64,000 bases of DNA, taken from NCBI GenBank assembly GCA_022820835.1, contig JAJEET010000026.1, positions 1 to 64,000 on the forward strand, in the 5' to 3' direction. Origin of the DNA: Candidatus Poribacteria bacterium (GTDB taxonomy: Bacteria > Poribacteria > WGA-4E > WGA-3G). A program made the translations under genes and the position numbers. Numbering within the stretch: position 1 is the first letter of the stretch; the number at the start of each line of letters is the position of its first letter. This document shows, piece by piece, positions 37,682-46,905 of the stretch. The notes under the pieces were generated by a model, which was given only the letters and a program-made list of their open reading frames with translations, ran no database searches and was not told the DNA's origin.

Positions 37682-38284
37682 ATGGACACTACAATCGAAG
37701 AACTCAGGGCTCACCCGAAGTCAATTGAAATTCAGCGGTATCTGTCAGACAAGCTGAGTACGAAACGTTTACAACATGTGCTCTCCGTACAAGAGATGGC
37801 AGTTGATTTAGCTTATACTCACAAAGCAGACGCTTGGCAGGCAAGCCTCGCTGCACTGTTACATGACAGTGCCAAATGGATGAATGCTAAAGAGTTATAT
37901 AACGCAGTACACTGCTATGAAATTCGCTTGGATCCGATTGAAAAGGTAAATCCGTCGCTCCTGCATCCACTCGTGGGTGTAAAGTTGGCTGTCGAGATGT
38001 TCGCAGTAACCGAGTTGGAGATACTCGAAGCGATTCGGAACCATACAACTGGGCATCCGTCTATGGGTGTTATTTCACAAATTTTATATGTAGCGGACTT
38101 CGCAGAACCCGGACGAAATCACAAGTCAGTTGATTTAGTACGGAAATTCGCATACACGGATTTGATGCGTTCGGTACATCACGTTGCTCATGCGAAGATT
38201 GAGCATCTCCTCGAAAAAGGTGTGATGATTCATCCAAATACACTTCATACCTACAACAGTTCGTTGGCGTATGTTGAGAACTAA
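37682..38284 (+). CDS. yqeK: YqeK-like HD-domain hydrolase
   Basis: RLQHVLSVQEMAVDLA...AALLHDSAKWM; HTTGHPSMGVISQILYVADFAEPGR; between nadD and rsfS. Confidence 0.9.
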   Translation: MDTTIEELRAHPKSIEIQRYLSDKLSTKRLQHVLSVQEMAVDLAYTHKADAWQASLAALLHDSAKWMNAKELYNAVHCYEIRLDPIEKVNPSLLHPLVGVKLAVEMFAVTELEILEAIRNHTTGHPSMGVISQILYVADFAEPGRNHKSVDLVRKFAYTDLMRSVHHVAHAKIEHLLEKGVMIHPNTLHTYNSSLAYVEN

Positions 38285-38296
38285 AGGAATTATATT

Positions 38297-38755
38297 ATGG
38301 GAACAGAAAAGAATACATTAGATATGGTAAAAGCGGCCGCTTCGGCAGCGATGAGCCGTCGCGCCCAAGACGGCGTTATTCTCGATTTACGTAAACTTCA
38401 TGGCTTCACAGACTTTTTTGCGATCTTCAGTGGTACCTCCGACATTCAGGTAGAAGGTATCTCACAAGCCGTACTCGAAGAACTTGAAAACAACTGGTCC
38501 CAGAAACCGTGGCATCAGGAGGGAGAACGTAAGGCGGATTGGATATTGTTAGACTACGTCGATTTTGTCGTCCACATCTTTCTTTCTGAGAGACGCGCGT
38601 ATTATAACCTTGAACGCTTATGGGCTGAAGCCGCACAGGTCGAACTGCCAGAACTTACAATGCCGGCACATATAGAAGCACTCGAAGAAGCGGAATTAGA
38701 CCCGGATAGTACCTTGGTCTTTGGAGAACAGACAGAGGGTGAGTCGGATATGTAG
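38297..38755 (+). CDS. rsfS: Ribosomal silencing factor RsfS
   Basis: DGVILDLRKLHGFTDFFAIFSGTSDIQVEGISQAV...EGERKADWILLDYVDFVVHIFLSERRAYYNLERLWAEA. Confidence 0.95.
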   Translation: MGTEKNTLDMVKAAASAAMSRRAQDGVILDLRKLHGFTDFFAIFSGTSDIQVEGISQAVLEELENNWSQKPWHQEGERKADWILLDYVDFVVHIFLSERRAYYNLERLWAEAAQVELPELTMPAHIEALEEAELDPDSTLVFGEQTEGESDM

Positions 38756-38825
38756 TGTGTACCGCGGCGTGTAAGTCTGCGGAGGAAATTTGGCAAGCTG
38801 CATCAAAAAAACAGGCGAAAGCAGA

Positions 38826-39560
38826 TTAATCGACAGCAACGAGTAAGACAGTAACGTTATCGGTGCCACCGTATTCGAGTGCTTTGTTAACGAGGTTCTC
38901 AGACGCTTCTTCGAGGTCTGATGCCGCTAATATAATATCTGCGATCTCGGTATCATCAATGATTAGGTCGTGTAAACCGTCGGTACAAGCGAGGACAATA
39001 TCTCCTGGCACAAGCGGGTATGCGTCTGCACTGACAGTGACTTTCGGTTTCAAACCGATCGCCTGTGTGATAATGTTCCGTTTTTCATGGACACGTCCTT
39101 CTTCAGGTGTTATTTCACCGTCCTTGACCATTTTTTCAACGAAGGAGTCGTCTGTCGTTATCTGTGTCAGTTTATCATCGCGTAGGACATAGAGTCTACT
39201 ATCACCGACATGAACGTAGGCGAGGTAACTAAAAGTAATAAAACCTGCAGTTAGGGTGGTCCCCATTCTGCGACCTTTATTTTCGCTCTCAATGGAGGAA
39301 TAGATCCGCTGATTTGCTTCCACTGCAAGATCGCGTAGAACGTTTAGCCTTTTCATGGGTCCTAAGTCGATCTGTGGAGATGCTTCAGTTTCTACCCACT
39401 CCTGAATAACTTCAAGAGCAATGCGACTTGCGATATCACCGTGTTCATGCCCGCCCATACCATCAGCGATCGCAAACAACTGGAGCTGCGAATCGAAATA
39501 GTATAGGTCTTCGTTCCTATCGCGGATCTTACCGGTATCCGTTTTAACTGCAAATTGCAT
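38826..39560 (-). CDS. PP2C-family serine/threonine protein phosphatase
   Basis: MQFAVKTDTGKIRDRNEDLYYFD; IADGMGGHEHGDIAS; VHVGDSRLYVLRDDKL; LACTDGLHDLI. Confidence 0.93.
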   Translation of the reverse strand: MQFAVKTDTGKIRDRNEDLYYFDSQLQLFAIADGMGGHEHGDIASRIALEVIQEWVETEASPQIDLGPMKRLNVLRDLAVEANQRIYSSIESENKGRRMGTTLTAGFITFSYLAYVHVGDSRLYVLRDDKLTQITTDDSFVEKMVKDGEITPEEGRVHEKRNIITQAIGLKPKVTVSADAYPLVPGDIVLACTDGLHDLIIDDTEIADIILAASDLEEASENLVNKALEYGGTDNVTVLLVAVD

Positions 39561-39794
39561 TTTTTTGTATCGCCCGAGCTGCTTGTAGTTAAGAAAGTAA
39601 GAAGGTTTATTGCGCGCTATATTCTGGAAGGTACAAAATTTCATACAGGAAAACTACTCGCTTCTTTTGGATATCAACTACATCTGAAAACGATATAAAT
39701 CAGATTTCGGTTTCAAAATTTGCCGAAAAAATATCGTAGCAATCGGTTATGACTGGTATAACTGAACGAACGATTCAACCCTAATAGATTAAGT

Positions 39795-40877
39795 ATGAGG
39801 ACTATGGAACAGAAAAACACAGAGAAACAACCAGATAAGCGGATCTTAGAATTGCATAAGCAGGCACTCGTGATTGATTCACATAACGATGCAATTGTGG
39901 CACACATTCGTCGAGGCAACGTCAGTCTTGCTGACGAAAACGTCCAAAGCCCGATGGACCCCGTTGGTACCATCGCCTATCTCCGGGGGCGTGTGCCACC
40001 TGAAGAGAAAGCGATTGGTATTCAACTCAACATCCCGAAGATGCGACAAGGCGGAATTGATGCTGCTTTTTTCGCTGTCGATGTCACACGCGCATGGAAA
40101 AACCATCTCGCTTATGCGTTGGACGCTTTTGGTTGGTTTAACGAAGAGGTGGTGACGAACGCTGACGACTTATGCATCGCTCGGAAGGCAAGTGATATTC
40201 GCGAAGCGAAAGCAGCCGGTAAACTCGCGGCGGTCCTTGTTATTGAAAATAGCGAAGCCGTTGAACGGAGCCTGAATATTCTACGTTCGCTCTATTTACT
40301 CGGTGTCCGATCCATCGGTTTGACCCATAACCTGAACACATGGGCATCAACAGGGAACGACGAAGAGGATATGGGCGGCGGTTTGACTCGCTTCGGTATG
40401 GCGTTAGTCAAAGAGATGAACCGTCTTGGAATGTTAGTGGATGTCTCACATATCAGCGAGCGTGGGTTTTGGGATGTTTTGGAGTTATCGGACGCTCCAG
40501 TCATCGCCTCTCACAGCAATTGCAAGACTTTGTGTCGGCACTCACGGAACCTGAGTAATGAACAACTGAAAGCCTTATCGGTTAACGGCGGTGTTGTCGG
40601 GATTACTTTCGTGCCTGGGTTTCTCACCATAGACGGTTGGCAGAAAATGCCGCCGTTTGCGCAGTTACTCAACCACATCGCTTACGCCATTGACATCGCT
40701 GGCATCGACCATGTCGGTATCGGCTCAGACTTTGATGGCGGCGGAGATTTACTTAAAGATGCCAGTGAGTTCATCAAAATCTCGGAAGGGTTAAGCGAAC
40801 GCGGCTACTCCGATGACGATATACGGAAGGTCCTCGGTGAGAACCATCTACGCGTCTTCGAGTCAGCATGCGGGTAA
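39795..40877 (+). CDS. Membrane dipeptidase (peptidase M19)
   Basis: VIDSHNDAI; SIGLTHNLNTWAS; VDVSHISERGFWDVLELSDAPVIASHSN; HVGIGSDFDGG. Confidence 0.93.
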   Translation: MRTMEQKNTEKQPDKRILELHKQALVIDSHNDAIVAHIRRGNVSLADENVQSPMDPVGTIAYLRGRVPPEEKAIGIQLNIPKMRQGGIDAAFFAVDVTRAWKNHLAYALDAFGWFNEEVVTNADDLCIARKASDIREAKAAGKLAAVLVIENSEAVERSLNILRSLYLLGVRSIGLTHNLNTWASTGNDEEDMGGGLTRFGMALVKEMNRLGMLVDVSHISERGFWDVLELSDAPVIASHSNCKTLCRHSRNLSNEQLKALSVNGGVVGITFVPGFLTIDGWQKMPPFAQLLNHIAYAIDIAGIDHVGIGSDFDGGGDLLKDASEFIKISEGLSERGYSDDDIRKVLGENHLRVFESACG

Positions 40878-40896
40878 AGGATCCGTTTGGTACGCA

Positions 40897-41718
40897 TTAC
40901 CTACCGTGGATGGCTCGTAGGTCCAATCTTGCCTCGGCATTGTCCGAAACAGCGTTTGTCCAATCCACATCGTCAATATTTTGCAGACTCATTAGGGCGA
41001 CGTTTACCATCGGATTTGAGAGCGAGTAGTTCAGTAAGAAACTGTCTACATCAACGTCCGCCATTTCATTGGGAAAGCAGTGCTTCATGAGGTTTTGGAA
41101 TGCGTTGCTGGTGGTAGAACGCATCAGCACAATCCCCATCTCTTGTGAGACAGCATCAGGAATGATGCCACGCCTGCCGAAAGCGTCACAGGTGCTCTGA
41201 TACATCAAGTTATAGTGGGTCTGTATCATATCGAATTCGCCTGTGGCAATCAGATTTTCGGCACCACCAGAGGGGCCATCCGCAGAAAATCCGATGAATC
41301 GAACGGTTCCTTCCGCTTTTAGTCTTAGATATGTTTCTAACCCACCCCGATTCAGGATCTGATCTGTCTCTTCAGTATAGAACCATCCACCGTGGAATTG
41401 AAGGACATCAATGTAGTCTGTGCCGAGTCGTTGGAGGCTGCCCTCTACATCTTCACGGATACCGTCGGGGTCGTAGGCTTCCGTCTTCGTCGCGACAATG
41501 CACGACGCTCTACGGTCAGCGATCGCTTTACCGATAACGGTTTCGCTATACCCACTACCGTAATTCGGAGCCGTGTCAAGAAAGTTAAGACCACAATCCA
41601 TTGCATAGTGAAGCATCTTAACAAGCGATGCTGCGTCGTGTTCTGGGCGGACTCTACCGCCGCCGTACCCGACTTCTGACACGCTGAGACCTGTTTTACC
41701 GAGTGTCCGGTACTGCAT
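40897..41718 (-). CDS. Aldo/keto reductase
   Basis: MQYRTLGKTGLSVSEVGYGGG; FLDTAPNYGSGYSETVIGKAI. Confidence 0.93.
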   Translation of the reverse strand: MQYRTLGKTGLSVSEVGYGGGRVRPEHDAASLVKMLHYAMDCGLNFLDTAPNYGSGYSETVIGKAIADRRASCIVATKTEAYDPDGIREDVEGSLQRLGTDYIDVLQFHGGWFYTEETDQILNRGGLETYLRLKAEGTVRFIGFSADGPSGGAENLIATGEFDMIQTHYNLMYQSTCDAFGRRGIIPDAVSQEMGIVLMRSTTSNAFQNLMKHCFPNEMADVDVDSFLLNYSLSNPMVNVALMSLQNIDDVDWTNAVSDNAEARLDLRAIHGR

Positions 41719-41779
41719 AATAAGCGAATCTCCTTCTATCAATGTGGTGAGTGTTTTTGCGAAACGTCTCTACCGCACT

Positions 41780-44700
41780 TTACACAAAGCCTATTTGCGA
41801 GGCGTTTTTCTTATTCGATCGTATGGTGCGGTTGCTCAGTTTAACAGAATTTTCACCAAATAATTTCTCGACCTGTTCAGTAACTGATGGTTCGTGCGTG
41901 ATACTATATTTCTGAGCACATTTCGCGATAACCTCACCGTAACGAGGACTCATGAGGCGTAAAACCAGATCCAGTTCACCTTTGTTCGCGCTGGCTATTC
42001 GTTGAAGTGCCTCTAATTTCTCAGTGTTTTCGAGATCGGATTCTTGGATTGTCACCTCAAGCGAAGTCGTCTGATCCCTGCTAACAGACGCTATATCTAC
42101 GATCTGTTCCGCTTGGATTTGGCGTTCTTCTTTCTGCGGCTCGTCATCAGATCTCCGATTTCTTCCATTCTGCTTGACGTTGACTTTACCACGAATCCAG
42201 ACGGCTCTACCTTCGACGAGTTCACCTGCCTTTTTGTATGTATTCGGAAAAACGACGACCTCTACTGTGCCTTCCAGATCCTCGAACCCAATGACCGCCA
42301 TAGCGTCTCCTTTTTTCGTGGTAATATCTTTGACCTCTGTTACCATACCTGCCACGAAAACCTCGGAATCAATACGGTGTGCCTCCAAGGTTCGGGTACT
42401 TGCGGTTGTATAGTTTTCGATGATGTCGCTGTACTCTTCAAGTGGATGCCCGGAAACATAGAATCCGAGTTGATCCTTTTCCTGCATAAGTCGCTCTAAT
42501 GGAGCGAATTCCGGTATATCAGGAAGTGCTATCGTCATCGCGGGTACCTCTTCAACATCACCAAAGAGATTCATCTGTCCGCGATCTCGATCCGCCTGTG
42601 CACTTTGTGCTACTTTTATGACACTATCCAAACTCTGGAGAAGCTGCGCCCGGTGTCCTTCAAGTGAATCGAAGGCACCACTCATAATGAGGCTCTCAAT
42701 CGCGCGCTTATTCACCTGTTTGATGTCCACGCGTTCACAGAAGTCTTGCAAAGATGTGAATGAACCGCCTTGCTCCCGTGCTTCTATGATTGCGTCTATA
42801 GCACCGTCGCCGACACCTTTTACAGCGACGAGTCCAAAGCAGATGTTGTTACCATCTACGGTGAATTCGTTTATACTGCTATTAACGTCCGGCGGTAATA
42901 GATTAATCTCCACATCCAGAAAACTGGCAAGTTTCTTGCATTCGGAGCGATAACGGGTGATTTTATCTGAATGGCCAGCTCCAGCTTCGCCCGTCATCAT
43001 TGCTGCCATAAATTCGTGTGGATAATGCGTTTTCAAGTATGCCATACGATATGCCAACATCGAATAGGCAACGGTGTGCGACTTGTTGAAAGCGTACCCC
43101 GCGAAAGGCTCCAACTGCTTAAACACGCGCTCTGCTTCCTGTTTAGCGATGCCTTTTTCGATTGCGCCCTCAACGAATTTCTCACGTTGCGCTTTGAGCA
43201 ATTCGGGGTTCTTCTTTCCCATAGCAGAGCGGAGAATATCCGCTTCACCGAGGGTAAAACCTGCCATATCCCGCGCAATCTGCATCACCTGCTCTTGGTA
43301 AATACAGACACCGTAGGTATTTTTCAGGGCGTCTTCAAGTGACGGATGGATATACGACACCGGCTTCAACTTATTTTTCCGATCAATGAATTCCTGCATC
43401 GTACCGCTTTCGATTGGACCTGGACGGTAGAGGGCAGGAATCGCCGAAAACTCCTCAAAGTTATCGGGCTTGAGTTGCGTCACAACCCGATACATACCAC
43501 CAGAGGCTTCCAGCTGGAATAATCCGTCAATCAAGCCTTGGCTCAGGAGTGCGTAAGTCTCTTTATCGTCAAATGGTATTTCGTCTATCTTGATCTCTTC
43601 GCCCTGATTTGTCTTAATCATCTGAAGGCAATCGTAAATCTCGGTGAGACTTCGTAAACCGAGCGAATCAAATTTAACGATCCCGACATCTTCGACGGTT
43701 TTACCTTCAAATTGTGAGGCGACTTGATCGTGTTTATCCTTGAATAGCGGGACATAATCTGTCAATGGACCGTTTGAGACAACGATTGCAGAAGCGTGAC
43801 ACGAAACGTGCCGTTTCGTTCCCTCAATGGCTTTGCTGAGATCTATGAGTTCGCGATATTCAGGACTATTCGCGAGTTTTTGGAAATCAGGCACCTCTTC
43901 TAAGGCATCATCAATTGTTATTCCGGGTGTCGATGGAATGAGTTCAGTTAACCGAACAACATCATCGAGAGGCGTTTCAAGGGCGCGCCCGACATCTTTG
44001 ATGGCAGCTTTTGCCCCTAACGTCGCGAAGGTTGCTACCTTACCGACGGAAGCTTCGCCATATTTTTTGACAAGATAATCGATGACGTGTTCACGGGCAC
44101 GATCGGCGAAGTCAATATCAATATCCGGTGGACTGATACGTTCAAGGTTCAGGAACCTTTCAAAGAGGCAGTCGTAGTCCATTGGATTGAAGGCAATTAC
44201 GTTAAGCGCATATAGGACGAGACTACTCGCAGCAGAACCGCGCGCGGAGAGCGGGTAGCCTTGTTGGTGTGCGTATTTCACGTAGTCCCACACGATAAGG
44301 AAGTACCCCGAATAACCGGTCTGGCTGATGATATCGAGTTCGTAGTCGAGACGTTTCCGAATTTCATCCGACAAATCGCCGTACTTTTCGCGTAAACCTT
44401 TATAGCACAGTTCCTTAAGATAACTGTCGTTTGTGTGTCCTTCGGGCACCTCGTATTTCGGCATCAGGTTCTCGCCGTAGTCGAGTTCAAGGTTGCACCG
44501 ATTGGCTATCTCAAGTGTGTTGCTGATGGCTTCTGCCGGGTAGCCCTTCAGTGCTTCACGCATTTCGTCAACACTTTTAAAGTAGAAATGATTGTCAAAA
44601 CGCATCCGATGCTGATCGTTGACAGTCTTCTTCATCTGGATACACAGCAGAACATCGTGCATTTCGTGATCGGATTTTCGGAGGTAGTGGCAATCGTTGG

Positions 44701-45310
44701 TCCCGACGATCGGAAGGTTGAACTCTTTCGCCAATTCTACCATAATCGGATACGCTTCAAGTTCCTTGTCAATATAATGGTTCTGGACTTCAACATAGAG
44801 GTTGCGTTTCCCCATGATCTCCATGAGCGTTTTGAAATTCTGGATACCCTCTTCTCGTTTACTTGAACAGAGGAGTTGCGGCACCTGTCCTTGGATACAT
44901 CCGGTGAGTGCGATAATTCCGTGATGGTGTTCGCGTAGGATTTCCATATCAATGCGCGGTTTACTGTAGAAACCTTCTGTGTATCCGAGTGATACCAGTT
45001 TAAGGAGATTCTGGTAACCGGTTGCGTCCTCTGCAAGCAGTGTCAGGTGATAGGGACCTCCCTGCCCCTTGCCGCGCGTTCGTCGGTCGCCGGGTGCAAC
45101 ATATACCTCACAACCGACAATAGGGTTGATCCCCCCCTTTTTCGCTTTATCGTAGAGTTCCCACGCGCCGAACATATTGCCGTGGTCGGTGAGTGCTACA
45201 GCCGGCACACTGTTCTCAACAGCCCAATTGACCATATCTTGAATACGGCACGCGCCGTCGAGCATGCTGTATTCGCTGTGATTGTGTAGATGCACAAATC
45301 CGCTTGCCAT
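41780..45310 (-). CDS. dnaE: DNA polymerase III subunit alpha
   Basis: PHP domain FVHLHNHSEYSMLDGACR; PDIDIDFADRARE; YQEQVMQIARDMAGFTLGEADILRSAMGKK; C-terminal OB domain. Confidence 0.97.
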   Translation of the reverse strand: MASGFVHLHNHSEYSMLDGACRIQDMVNWAVENSVPAVALTDHGNMFGAWELYDKAKKGGINPIVGCEVYVAPGDRRTRGKGQGGPYHLTLLAEDATGYQNLLKLVSLGYTEGFYSKPRIDMEILREHHHGIIALTGCIQGQVPQLLCSSKREEGIQNFKTLMEIMGKRNLYVEVQNHYIDKELEAYPIMVELAKEFNLPIVGTNDCHYLRKSDHEMHDVLLCIQMKKTVNDQHRMRFDNHFYFKSVDEMREALKGYPAEAISNTLEIANRCNLELDYGENLMPKYEVPEGHTNDSYLKELCYKGLREKYGDLSDEIRKRLDYELDIISQTGYSGYFLIVWDYVKYAHQQGYPLSARGSAASSLVLYALNVIAFNPMDYDCLFERFLNLERISPPDIDIDFADRAREHVIDYLVKKYGEASVGKVATFATLGAKAAIKDVGRALETPLDDVVRLTELIPSTPGITIDDALEEVPDFQKLANSPEYRELIDLSKAIEGTKRHVSCHASAIVVSNGPLTDYVPLFKDKHDQVASQFEGKTVEDVGIVKFDSLGLRSLTEIYDCLQMIKTNQGEEIKIDEIPFDDKETYALLSQGLIDGLFQLEASGGMYRVVTQLKPDNFEEFSAIPALYRPGPIESGTMQEFIDRKNKLKPVSYIHPSLEDALKNTYGVCIYQEQVMQIARDMAGFTLGEADILRSAMGKKNPELLKAQREKFVEGAIEKGIAKQEAERVFKQLEPFAGYAFNKSHTVAYSMLAYRMAYLKTHYPHEFMAAMMTGEAGAGHSDKITRYRSECKKLASFLDVEINLLPPDVNSSINEFTVDGNNICFGLVAVKGVGDGAIDAIIEAREQGGSFTSLQDFCERVDIKQVNKRAIESLIMSGAFDSLEGHRAQLLQSLDSVIKVAQSAQADRDRGQMNLFGDVEEVPAMTIALPDIPEFAPLERLMQEKDQLGFYVSGHPLEEYSDIIENYTTASTRTLEAHRIDSEVFVAGMVTEVKDITTKKGDAMAVIGFEDLEGTVEVVVFPNTYKKAGELVEGRAVWIRGKVNVKQNGRNRRSDDEPQKEERQIQAEQIVDIASVSRDQTTSLEVTIQESDLENTEKLEALQRIASANKGELDLVLRLMSPRYGEVIAKCAQKYSITHEPSVTEQVEKLFGENSVKLSNRTIRSNKKNASQIGFV

Positions 45311-45552
45311 CTTTCCTCCAATGTTTAATTTCAATTAAGAATGAATTAAGAACTATAAAACCATTTTTATAATACCAAAAATCTGCGAAAATTTCCATAA
45401 TAAATTTCGCCATGTGGGTACCTTTGATTGTACCTTTCGACGAAAAAACGCTGCCATTATTTTAGAACAAGTTTTCTGATTAACGGGACTTTTTCTTAAG
45501 GCGCACCTCATTAAAACTAACAACTGACAGCTGAACGCTATCGCGTTTTTGG

Positions 45553-45582
45553 TTGATACACTTCCCTAAAATCTGTTATAAT
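45553..45582 (+). promoter_or_regulatory. Putative sigma-70 promoter TTGATA-N18-TATAAT
   Basis: Hexamers upstream of the MFS gene. Confidence 0.5.
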
Positions 45583-45692
45583 AATCGGTATTATATTCTT
45601 AGTATCGCTCCTTAGTCTGACTAATAACAGACAATCCACTTGGAGCGGAAAAGGTGTGGACTCATCACCGCGGGTTTCCGCGTTCATTTTAG

Positions 45693-46877
45693 ATGGATAA
45701 ATCAAAACTTCTCCTGCTGTTCTTAACCCTCTTTTTCGTGATGCTTGGGTTTGGCATCATCATTCCGAACCTCGCCTATTACGCCAAAGAAACTGGGGCA
45801 ACCACCACTGAAATCGCGATATTGATGTCTATCTATTCCGGGATGCAACTGCTGTTTGCACCGATCTGGGGTAGGTTATCAGACAAATACGGCAGAAAAC
45901 CGGCGATTCTACTCGGATTGCTCGGTAATGCTGCCGCATTAATTGGCTTTGGACTCGCAAAGGATTATCTGTGGCTTTTTAGCGCACGCAGTGCTGCGGG
46001 TATCGCTTCCGCTGCAGTCCTACCGAGCGTCATGGCTTATGTTGCCGATATAACAACATCAGAGGAACGCGGCAGAGGCATGGGATTAATGGGGGCAGCG
46101 ATGGGACTCGGTTTCATCCTGGGCCCTGCCATCGGCGGGATTATGGGTAGCCACAATATGCCGTTTTTTGTCGCAGGCGGCTTGTCCCTACTTACCTTCC
46201 TCTTTGCACTTATTTTACTGCCAGAATCGCTCCAGAAAGGTCTCAAAAGCGAGGAACTCGAAGACCGGCATGAGTGGGTTTCACCACGCGAAATTTTTCG
46301 TCAGACGACTTTGAAATCGCCGCTCACGCCTCTCTTTCTTGTCGCTTTTTTCACAACCTTCAGTTTTGCAGGATTGGAGATGACGTTTCCACTGTTCATC
46401 GAAGATAAGTGGAACTACGGAGAGAGAGAGATGGGGTGGATGTTCATGATTATGGGTGCGATTGTCGTGCCATTACAAGGTGGGTTGCTCGGTAAACTCA
46501 TCAACAAGTTCGGGGAACGGCGCATTGTTCTCACCGGTTTGCTGCTCAACGCTGTCGGTATGGCGTTACTGCTCAAAGCCTACTCTTTTGCGACACTCAC
46601 AGTGTATCTCGCGATTGCTGGTATTGGGAATCAATTGATCCGTCCAACGAATACCTCGTGGATTTCCAAACAGACCCAGATCGGTCAAGGTGCCGCTATC
46701 GGTATTATGGATGCCTTTCTAAGTTTAGGGCGGATCTTGGGACCGCTGCTCGGTGGTTGGCTTTACGCAAACGAGGCTTATCCTTACGCAGTGCTGGCGG
46801 GTATCTTGGTCATAGCGACGCTCTGTCTGTATATTCCGTTGCGGCGAATCGGTGATGAAGCCGCACATACTTCATAA
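45693..46877 (+). CDS. MFS transporter (DHA/TetA-like)
   Basis: GIIIPNLAYYAKETGAT; GRLSDKYGRKPAILLGLLG; GFILGPAIGGIMG. Confidence 0.93.
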   Translation: MDKSKLLLLFLTLFFVMLGFGIIIPNLAYYAKETGATTTEIAILMSIYSGMQLLFAPIWGRLSDKYGRKPAILLGLLGNAAALIGFGLAKDYLWLFSARSAAGIASAAVLPSVMAYVADITTSEERGRGMGLMGAAMGLGFILGPAIGGIMGSHNMPFFVAGGLSLLTFLFALILLPESLQKGLKSEELEDRHEWVSPREIFRQTTLKSPLTPLFLVAFFTTFSFAGLEMTFPLFIEDKWNYGEREMGWMFMIMGAIVVPLQGGLLGKLINKFGERRIVLTGLLLNAVGMALLLKAYSFATLTVYLAIAGIGNQLIRPTNTSWISKQTQIGQGAAIGIMDAFLSLGRILGPLLGGWLYANEAYPYAVLAGILVIATLCLYIPLRRIGDEAAHTS

Positions 46878-46905
46878 TCGTCGGCATCCATAGGCATACA
46901 AGTTT

